NCBI GenBank assembly: GCA_030271565.1
Contig: JARXKR010000088.1
Coordinates: forward strand, 1 to 8,894
DNA length: 8,894 nt
Source: Pseudomonadota bacterium
GTDB taxonomy: Bacteria; Pseudomonadota; Alphaproteobacteria; Sphingomonadales; Sphingomonadaceae
Direction of reading: 5' to 3'
The stretch's first letter is position 1, and every line of letters begins with the position of its first letter. Shown in pieces: positions 1 to 6,797 of the stretch. Made by a program: the position numbers and the translations under genes. The notes under the pieces were generated by a model. That model saw only the letters and a program-made list of their open reading frames with translations, searched no databases and was not told where the DNA came from.

Positions 1-30
1 AGGGGCTGCGTTCTTCTATCCCGATTCGAT

Positions 31-528
31 CTACGGATTCTCTAAAAGTGCACAACTCGCTATAAACTCCGTCAAACCTTCCAGGATGGGGCATGTAGGC
101 TGATGCTCAACTGGAAACACGTTCGCCAGGCGCTCCAGGACGCCCATCATCGCCTGAAGCTCATCGATGCGTGATTCCGGTTCTTTAGGTTTGGCCAAGG
201 CAATGCTCTTTACCTCCGAGCTCATGCGATGGAAGTCCTGCCACAGGGAGAGCAGCCTGGCGACCTCATTCATCCCGAAGCCCAGGACGTGCGCTCGCCT
301 AGTAAAAAGCAGTATGCAGACATCCCCGTGGGAATAGCGGCGCTGGGAAGCGTCGGCTTGTTCGGCACCCGGAAGCAGGCCACGCGCATCGCAATGACGC
401 ACCAGTCTTTCCGAGACATCGGCGCGTGCAGTGACCTCTTCAATTCCCAATCCTTGCTCAGTGCCGGCAGTCGCCGGCGGTCGGGGCTTGATCGAGCCCT
501 CGTGCTGTGTGTGAATATGGTCGTTCAT
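31..528 (-). CDS. Divergent MerR-family regulator, CueR-like, with degenerate metal site
   Basis: This is a 165-residue MerR-family protein. After a 28-residue His-containing N-terminal extension come a helix-turn-helix/wing region (about residues 28-95), a long dimerisation helix (about 105-138) and a CPIL metal-loop remnant at 146-149. It follows the CueR protein of this window closely in the middle (GFGMNEVARLLSLWQD, RIDELQAM), and Ser103 matches the serine typical of Cu(I) sensors. It departs from the family at key places: the usual R-Y-Y-E is R-H-C-D (residues 44-47), the usual G-Y-R wing is S-Q-R, and the first of the two metal-binding cysteines is Phe138, leaving only Cys146. It may therefore bind DNA or copper differently, or be decaying. 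The ATG has GAAGGAAA upstream. A CueR-type site lies at 553-583, suggesting copper or autoregulatory control. The family call is firm; its function is unknown. Confidence 0.85.
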   Translation of the reverse strand: MNDHIHTQHEGSIKPRPPATAGTEQGLGIEEVTARADVSERLVRHCDARGLLPGAEQADASQRRYSHGDVCILLFTRRAHVLGFGMNEVARLLSLWQDFHRMSSEVKSIALAKPKEPESRIDELQAMMGVLERLANVFPVEHQPTCPILEGLTEFIASCALLENP

Positions 529-552
529 GTGATTTCCTTCCTGTTGAACGGG

Positions 553-583
553 CTCGAAGTTCCTTCCATGCTTTCAAGGTCAT
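553..583 (-). promoter_or_regulatory. Candidate CueR-type promoter/operator of the second MerR gene
   Basis: On the minus strand an ATGACC -35-like box (578-583) is followed by a 19-bp spacer and a weak TTCGAG -10 (553-558). The spacer carries a dyad, ACCTT (576-580) against AAGGA (561-565), laid out as in CueR/HmrR operators of the type TTGACCTT-N7-GGCAAGG. The long 19-bp spacer is the hallmark of MerR-activated promoters. The poor -10 is the main doubt. It sits 25-55 bp ahead of the ATG of the downstream MerR gene. Confidence 0.5.
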
Positions 584-644
584 GCGCCTGAAAGCGGTCA
601 TGCGGCAACGAGTCCTTGTCGTATTTAGACCGTCGCATCAGGAA

Positions 645-860
645 TCAGTCAGTCATCGCTTCCGGTCTCTGCTTGTTCGGATACCCGGCATCGCTAAGTA
701 CTGTGAGGAAAGCGCTCTCGTCCAAGGCGCTATCGACGCGAACTTCACGCGCGGGCGGGTCGGTTTCGATGCGGGCCTGCGGGTCGACGCTCAGCAGCGC
801 CTTGGTGACGGACTTGGCGCAGCCGCCGCAGGTCATGTTTGGAATGTAGAAACGAAGCAT
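645..860 (-). CDS. copZ: CopZ-like heavy-metal-associated (HMA) copper chaperone
   Basis: A 71-residue single HMA-domain protein, the usual size for soluble CopZ-type chaperones, which carry Cu(I) in the cytoplasm and hand it to the metal-binding domains of CopA or to CueR. The metal-binding loop is M-T-C-G-G-C (Cys11 and Cys14), followed by the usual A-K-S-V-T-K-A-L helix; a D-A-G-Y motif lies near the C-terminus. The ATG is preceded by an AGGAGA ribosome site six bases upstream. It has its own CueR-type promoter at 891-921, so it is probably copper-induced independently of the copA operon. The stop lies 116 bp before the second MerR gene. The symbol is by family resemblance; in some genomes the same kind of protein is called CopP or simply HMA protein. 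Confidence 0.9.
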   Translation of the reverse strand: MLRFYIPNMTCGGCAKSVTKALLSVDPQARIETDPPAREVRVDSALDESAFLTVLSDAGYPNKQRPEAMTD

Positions 861-890
861 TTTGATCTCCTGATTGGTTACTGTTCGACT

Positions 891-921
891 AATATGAGGT
901 TTGACAGCGTGGTAAGGTCAA
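891..921 (-). promoter_or_regulatory. CueR-type promoter of the copper chaperone gene
   Basis: On the minus strand a consensus TTGACC -35 (916-921) is separated by exactly 19 bp from CATATT (-10, 891-896). The left operator half is TTGACCTTACCA. The right half reads TGTCAAACC, where CueR/HmrR sites usually read TGGCAAGGT, so it is degenerate; a simpler TTGAC/GTCAA dyad is also present at 901-921. The site lies 31 bp ahead of the chaperone ATG and well downstream of the cueR stop, so the chaperone need not be read from the copA operon. Confidence 0.7.
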
Positions 922-931
922 ACGCTTTTCA

Positions 932-969
932 GCGAAATTCTTTAATTCGACTTCAATCGCGAAATTCTT
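932..969. repeat. Pair of 11-bp direct repeats (GCGAAATTCTT)
   Basis: GCGAAATTCTT occurs at 932-942 and again at 959-969, with starts 27 bp apart, in the cueR-copZ gap just upstream of the chaperone promoter. A small CGCT-TTTC-AGCG hairpin (923-934) abuts the first copy. Function is unknown; it could be a second regulator site or chance. Confidence 0.45.
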
Positions 970-1069
970 GCTCCGCGTTTGAGCGAACCCGAGAAGGGTG
1001 ATTATCGAAGAACGCTGCCCTCGGCTGGGAAAGAACGATATGGGAAAGCTTGTGCGCGTCCACCTTAGG

Positions 1070-1567
1070 TCACGAACGAGTCGCAGTGGCGGCGCGAATG
1101 CGTGACGAGGCGGGCGTGTCGCCTCCAAACCGGGGCGTCCTAAGCGGAGCCTGCGAACGCTGTTGCGCCGCCGCGGTCGGCTCAGCCAAATCCGCAAGGA
1201 TCGGGCAATCTGGGCGCTCATTACCGTGGCAGTGATCGGCCAGGTGCTCGAGCGTTTGTGCCATCGCTTGCAATTCAGCGATCTTCGCCCTGAGTCCGGC
1301 GACATGAGAGAGCGCCAATGCCTTGACATCGCCGCTCGCGCGGTCACGGTCGCACCACAAAACCAATAGTTCTGATATCTGTTCGACAGAAAAGCCAAGG
1401 TCGCGTGCGCGACGGATGAAGCGAAGGCTATGCACGTCCAGCGAGCTGTAATGTCGATAGCCTGCATCGGAACGAATAGCTTTCGGGATCAAACCAATCT
1501 GTTCGTAGTAGCGAATCATCTTCGCCGAGACGCCGGAGAACTTGGCCGCTTGACCGATATTCATCAT
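1070..1567 (-). CDS. cueR: CueR/HmrR-type Cu(I)-responsive MerR transcriptional regulator
   Basis: A MerR-family activator of 165 residues that senses cytoplasmic Cu(I) and distorts 19-bp-spacer promoters to switch on copper export genes. The order is standard: winged helix-turn-helix with R-Y-Y-E (19-22) and G-Y-R (36-38), dimerisation helix (about 80-112), then the metal loop with Cys113 and Cys121 (C-H-G-N-E-R-P-D-C-P-I-L). Ser78 sits where Cu(I) sensors have serine and divalent-metal sensors have cysteine. Two ATG codons in tandem are possible starts (1565-1567 or 1562-1564); AGGAGG lies 5 or 8 bases upstream. It begins 20 bp after the reductase stop, so it is probably the last gene of the copA operon and would be autoinduced with it. 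About 36 residues beyond the metal loop are low-complexity (Ala, Arg, Thr, Ser) and make it longer than typical CueR. Cys72 is an additional cysteine. Confidence 0.93.
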   Translation of the reverse strand: MMNIGQAAKFSGVSAKMIRYYEQIGLIPKAIRSDAGYRHYSSLDVHSLRFIRRARDLGFSVEQISELLVLWCDRDRASGDVKALALSHVAGLRAKIAELQAMAQTLEHLADHCHGNERPDCPILADLAEPTAAAQQRSQAPLRTPRFGGDTPASSRIRAATATRS

Positions 1568-1587
1568 TCTCTCCTCCTAGTGGTTTA

Positions 1588-2631
1588 TCAAATACCGCCC
1601 GAAAAGGCGGGGCTTACCGGCGCGGATGCTTCTCCGGGCGTAAAGAACACATCGGCATGCAGGTCCTCAGACCGCAACCCGCGTACCGCACAGATCTGCA
1701 TAGCCGCTTCGACCATCGGTGGTGGTCCGGCGACATAGGCTTTCCAGCCATCAAAATCCTGCAGGTCCTTTGCGACGGCATCGGTCACGAAGCCGGTGCG
1801 CCAGCGCGCCCCCAGCGCATCGGAGAGGACGGGCGTGAACCTCAGGTTGGCGTACCGTTGCGTCAGACCCTCGAAATGGTCGACGAGATAGAGATCGCGT
1901 TCGCTGCGCGCGCCGAAATAGATATGAATCGGCTGTTTCATGCCTCGTGCAATTGCCGCCTCGACGATCCCCTTGATCGGTGCAAGACCCGAGCCGCCGG
2001 CGACGCAAAGGATCGGCCCAGTATGCTGCTCGCGCAGGTAGGAAGAGCCGAATGGCCCTTCGACCAACACCCGATCGCCGAGCTTCAATAGCGCGTGGAT
2101 GTGCTGGGTCGCGGCCCCACCCGGCACTCGGCGGATGTGGAATTCGAACTCTCGCTCGCCCGACCGGTTTGACATCGAATAGGCGCGCGTAGGAACGCCA
2201 GGTATCGTGAGCCGAGCGTATTGGCCCGCCGTAAAGGCAAGCGGATCGGCTCCGTCGATGACGAACTGAATACGCTTGATGTCGTGTGTAGCGTCCTCGA
2301 TCGCTGTCACGCGGCAGTGTAGACTGCGGCGCGGATGGGATGGGGTCTCCTCGTCGCCGCCAAGCCATGCGATGATCGCATCCGTTGTCGGGATCGCCCG
2401 GCAGGCGAGGATCAGCCCTTGCGCTTTCTCCTCGTCCGAGAGCGCGAAGCGGCTGTGATCGAGAAGGTCGACCTCGCCGCTGATGAGGCGCGACTTACAG
2501 GCCCCGCACCGGCCGGAGCGGCAGCCATGCGGATAGGCGATGCCGTTGGCGAGCGCCGCTTCCAGGATTGTGACGCCCTCCAGCGCCGCGATGGTGCGTC
2601 CGGCTTGGCGTATCTCGACATGTTTCGTCAT
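1588..2631 (-). CDS. 2Fe-2S ferredoxin / FAD / NAD(P)H reductase fusion protein
   Basis: A soluble electron-transfer flavoprotein of about 347 residues. The N-terminal plant-type [2Fe-2S] domain has ligands in C-R-S-G-R-C-G-A-C and a distant Cys (Cys37, 42, 45 and 77 from the chosen start). A ferredoxin-reductase FAD domain with R-A-Y-S-M-S-N (about 149-155) follows, then an NAD(P)-binding domain with G-G-S-G-L-A-P (about 212) and A-G-P-P-P-M-V (about 301). This is the layout of phenol/toluene hydroxylase reductases and of CDP-6-deoxyglucoseen reductase (AscD/DdhD-like); no partner oxygenase or sugar enzyme is present. I chose ATG 2629-2631, which has GGAGAG at a normal distance; an in-frame GTG at 2638-2640 has almost no spacing. 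It starts 5 bp after the glutaredoxin stop, so the two are probably translated together. An electron-supply role in copper handling is inference. Confidence 0.85.
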   Translation of the reverse strand: MTKHVEIRQAGRTIAALEGVTILEAALANGIAYPHGCRSGRCGACKSRLISGEVDLLDHSRFALSDEEKAQGLILACRAIPTTDAIIAWLGGDEETPSHPRRSLHCRVTAIEDATHDIKRIQFVIDGADPLAFTAGQYARLTIPGVPTRAYSMSNRSGEREFEFHIRRVPGGAATQHIHALLKLGDRVLVEGPFGSSYLREQHTGPILCVAGGSGLAPIKGIVEAAIARGMKQPIHIYFGARSERDLYLVDHFEGLTQRYANLRFTPVLSDALGARWRTGFVTDAVAKDLQDFDGWKAYVAGPPPMVEAAMQICAVRGLRSEDLHADVFFTPGEASAPVSPAFSGGI

Positions 2632-2636
2632 GGTGC

Positions 2637-2909
2637 TCACTCTCCGATAGGATGGGATAGGCCGAGCGCCACGGTCAGGCCCGGTTTTTGCGACGGGAAC
2701 GTGCCGTAGAAGACCGTTTCACCCACCAAGGTGATCGGTGCGACACGCACACCGGTGCGCGCCTTGGCTTCCGCCATGATCTCGGGATCGGAGAGGTCGC
2801 GTTCTTCGAACGCGATGCCCTCTCTCTCGAGCCAGGCCTTCAGCACCCGGCAGTCAGGGCAAATCGGTGTCGTATAAATGATTACTTGGCGATGAGATGC
2901 GCTAGCCAT
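2637..2909 (-). CDS. Glutaredoxin-like thiol-disulfide protein (CPDC motif)
   Basis: A 90-residue glutaredoxin/NrdH-like thioredoxin-fold protein. It opens with a beta strand (V-I-I-Y-T-T-P) followed by the active site C-P-D-C (Cys17 and Cys20), and the V-A-P-I-T segment near residue 58 supplies the cis-proline loop expected of the fold. Family members reduce disulfides or glutathionylated proteins in the cytoplasm. I chose the ATG at 2907-2909 because GGGAGG stands five bases before it; a longer in-frame start at 2957 would overlap the end of copA and lacks this support. It lies 44 bp after copA and 5 bp before the ferredoxin-reductase fusion, so it belongs to the copper operon. A role in keeping copper-binding cysteines reduced, or in handling Cu(I)-thiol damage, is plausible but not shown. 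Confidence 0.88.
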   Translation of the reverse strand: MASASHRQVIIYTTPICPDCRVLKAWLEREGIAFEERDLSDPEIMAEAKARTGVRVAPITLVGETVFYGTFPSQKPGLTVALGLSHPIGE

Positions 2910-2953
2910 GACGGCCTCCCTAATCTTGTTTGGGAATTCAGTTAGGCCCGGGC

Positions 2954-5527
<2,574 letters not shown>

Positions 5528-5560
5528 TGAACTACCCCTTTAATTTTTGTGTTGAAACAT

Positions 5561-5591
5561 AGCTTAAAGCTTCCCATAATGGCAAGGTCAA
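5561..5591 (-). promoter_or_regulatory. CueR-type promoter/operator of the copA operon
   Basis: On the minus strand TTGACC (-35, 5586-5591) and TAAGCT (-10, 5561-5566) are separated by exactly 19 bp. The spacer contains the dyad ACCTTGCC-N5-GGGAAGCT, very close to CueR/HmrR operators. It sits 33 bp ahead of the copA ATG. It is the best preserved of the three CueR-type sites in the window and the expected target of the cueR product at 1070-1567. Confidence 0.88.
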
Positions 5592-5605
5592 GGCCTGTCG
5601 GTGAT

Positions 5606-5866
5606 TTATTTCGCGAAGCGCAAGTTCGGAGTGCAGTAAGTTCCGCCGCAGTCGTGATCCACCTGCGCGCAGATCTCCCAGCCGCCGCAGCGATCAAAAT
5701 CGTGCAGCGCGACGTCACCAACTCGATGGCCCTGCCAAAGTAGCCATACCGGAGACGCTGAGGCGAATCGTCGGCGGATATGAATATTATCTTTACGATA
5801 ATTATCAACCGGCCTACGGCGTCCGTGTTTCCGCCGCTTTGCGCACGACGCGCCACCAAGTATTGC
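5606..5866 (-). pseudogene. Start-less Cys-rich open frame, possible 3' remnant of a gene
   Basis: On the minus strand an open frame of 86 codons ends in TAA at 5606-5608, just upstream of the copA CueR site. Its last 36 codons are mostly GC-ending as in the real genes here, and encode a Cys-spaced segment (C-G-G-W-E-I-C, then D-C-G-G-T-Y-C) ending in L-R-F-A-K. No ATG or other plausible start codon precedes it before the in-frame TAA at 5867-5869. It may be the 3' end of a gene lost when the divergent operon was placed here, or chance. I do not recognise the family. Confidence 0.25.
5786..5806. repeat. ATTATC/GATAAT hexamer cluster, candidate operator
   Basis: ATTATC (5786-5791), its reverse complement GATAAT (5797-5802) and ATTATC again (5801-5806) form an inverted repeat with a 5-bp loop plus an overlapping 10-bp perfect palindrome, GATAATTATC. 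The surroundings are much more GC-rich. The same hexamers build the Fur box, but my alignment to the 19-bp Fur consensus gives only 12 matches. It lies 80-100 bp ahead of the plus-strand operon and may be a regulator site. Confidence 0.4.
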
Positions 5867-5869
5867 TTA

Positions 5870-5878
5870 TGCTAGAAT
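5870..5878 (+). promoter_or_regulatory. Extended -10 promoter element of the plus-strand operon
   Basis: TGCTAGAAT is an extended -10 (TG-N-TAGAAT) with no good -35 at 17 bp, as is common for extended -10 promoters or activator-dependent ones. It ends seven bases before the GTG start at 5886, so transcription would begin almost at the start codon. Confidence 0.5.
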
Positions 5879-5885
5879 CATCGTC

Positions 5886-6332
5886 GTGAGAACACTGCTG
5901 AAATCGCTAATCGTGTGGCTTATGTTGCTGGCAATCCCTTTTCAAGGGTTCGCTTCCGCAACAATGCTGGTCTGCGCGCCTATGCAGTCGGTGCCGCAAC
6001 TTGTCATCGTGTCGCAAGCGGAAACGATCCAGCATGACCACCACGCTATGTTGAACGCGGCCGGGACAGCGGAGCATCACCATCACGCCGCAAGCACTAG
6101 TGCAAAGTCCGATCGGGCGGAGACTGGCGATCAATCTGCAGCGCACCACCACGCTGGAGGCAAGTGCAACTCGTGCGCAACATGCTGTTTTGGCGCTTCC
6201 ATGACCCCTTCCTACGCATTACGCGTGCCGGCCGAGGTGCAGCACTTCGCAATTATTTCATTCGAAGTCGACCGTGTTGCCAACGTCGATCTCGCCCTTC
6301 CCGAACGTCCCCCTCAAATTTCGTTGACCTGA
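5886..6332 (+). CDS. Exported His/Cys-rich metal-resistance protein, CzcI-like layout
   Basis: A 148-residue exported protein. Residues 1-24 form a signal peptide (basic start, hydrophobic core, F-A-S-A cleavage region). Potential metal ligands are concentrated in H-D-H-H (50-53), H-H-H-H (64-67), H-H-H (87-89) and C-N-S-C-A-T-C-C (94-101), with Cys30 just after the signal. The plan (I-P-F-Q in the signal, His clusters, a central Cys pair and a C-terminal E-R-P-P-Q tail) resembles CzcI-type proteins that precede metal efflux genes, and more loosely CopL/DUF2946 proteins. A periplasmic role in binding or sensing copper is inferred from this and from its place at the head of an outer-membrane efflux/copper-oxidase operon. 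The start is GTG with no clear ribosome site; an extended -10 box ends seven bases upstream, so a leaderless message is possible. Confidence 0.72.
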   Translation: MRTLLKSLIVWLMLLAIPFQGFASATMLVCAPMQSVPQLVIVSQAETIQHDHHAMLNAAGTAEHHHHAASTSAKSDRAETGDQSAAHHHAGGKCNSCATCCFGASMTPSYALRVPAEVQHFAIISFEVDRVANVDLALPERPPQISLT

Positions 6333-6345
6333 CCAGGCCACGCCC

Positions 6346-6369
6346 GCGCTTCCCTCGAAAGGGCTGCGC
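6346..6369 (+). other. Intercistronic GC-rich stem-loop
   Basis: GCGC and CCCT (6346-6355) pair with AGGG and GCGC (6360-6369) around a CGAA tetraloop, with a 2x2 internal mismatch. It lies 14 bp after the stop of the His/Cys-rich gene. No T-run follows, so it is not a classical terminator; it could affect message stability between the first and second genes of the operon. Confidence 0.35.
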
Positions 6370-6440
6370 GCACTGATCATTGGCAGCGACGGATCGCTTC
6401 GTTGATTCTGTTCGCCGCCGCGTTTCTCAGCGAAAAAATC

Positions 6441-6797
6441 ATGACAATTTCATTACGATCGACCGGAGCACTCGCCGTGCTCTGGGTTGGGGCGCTTGCC
6501 GCCACCACCGCCCACGGGCAAAACGTGCTGCATTCAAATCCGGCGGATCCGAATACCTCGGTCCCGCCGACTCGCTATGTTCCGATGTCGACTGCACGCG
6601 CCGCCGCGCCGCCGCCGTCATCACCTGCCGACATGTGGAGGGCTTCCAACCAGGCGGTGGCTGCGTACGACTCGATGTCCCTGACAATGGAGACGGCCTC
6701 ACCTGTCGCGCCAACGGCGCCGCGGTCGGCTCATCCGTCCCAAGCGTCGCCAGCGCCCGAGGACCACACCCACCACATGAAAAAGGAAGTCAAATGA
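6441..6797 (+). CDS. Small exported protein of unknown function in copper operon
   Basis: A 118-residue protein with a signal peptide (residues 1-26, ending near A-H-G-Q). The mature part is rich in Pro, Ala and Ser: N-P-A-D-P (33-37), a P-P-T-R-Y-V-P segment (42-48), a short D-M-W-R-A-S-N motif (64-70) and a tail with D-H-T-H-H-M (109-114) followed by lysines. No Cys is present. I do not recognise a named family, though small exported proteins of this look often stand just before TolC-type genes in beta-proteobacterial copper clusters. I chose the ATG at 6441 because the signal peptide begins there; an upstream ATG at 6402 would add 13 residues ahead of it. No strong ribosome site precedes either start. 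Its stop overlaps the ATG of the TolC-like gene (ATGA), so the two are probably translationally coupled. Periplasmic copper binding through the tail is possible. Confidence 0.7.
   Translation: MTISLRSTGALAVLWVGALAATTAHGQNVLHSNPADPNTSVPPTRYVPMSTARAAAPPPSSPADMWRASNQAVAAYDSMSLTMETASPVAPTAPRSAHPSQASPAPEDHTHHMKKEVK

Larger units (their letters stand above)
5592..5885. other. Divergent intergenic region upstream of the copA promoter
   Basis: This stretch separates the two divergent operons; with the copA leader the gene-free gap is 358 bp. It holds a start-less Cys-rich open frame on the minus strand (5606-5866), a cluster of ATTATC/GATAAT hexamers (5786-5806) and an extended -10 box for the plus-strand operon (5870-5878). 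I see no complete gene, tRNA or rho-independent terminator in it. Confidence 0.7.

Noticed and set aside
3..1020. Inverted 14-mer pair (13 of 14 matching; 3-16 and 1007-1020) flanking the chaperone and second MerR gene, as ends of a mobile element
   Set aside because: A one-mismatch 14-mer pair is expected by chance several times in a window of this size; there is no transposase, target duplication or longer match.
1595..1611. CCGCC...GGCGG hairpin as a terminator between the reductase and cueR
   Set aside because: The 5-bp stem lies inside the last codons of the reductase and has no T-run on either strand.
5549..5743. Plus-strand 64-codon open frame in the divergent intergenic region
   Set aside because: It begins inside the copA leader/promoter area, has no ribosome site and runs antisense to a more coding-like frame.
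6380..6793. Upstream extension of the TolC-like reading frame
   Set aside because: The lipoprotein signal begins at 6794 with a ribosome site, and the upstream part overlaps the small exported gene in another frame with an Arg-rich, shadow-like composition.
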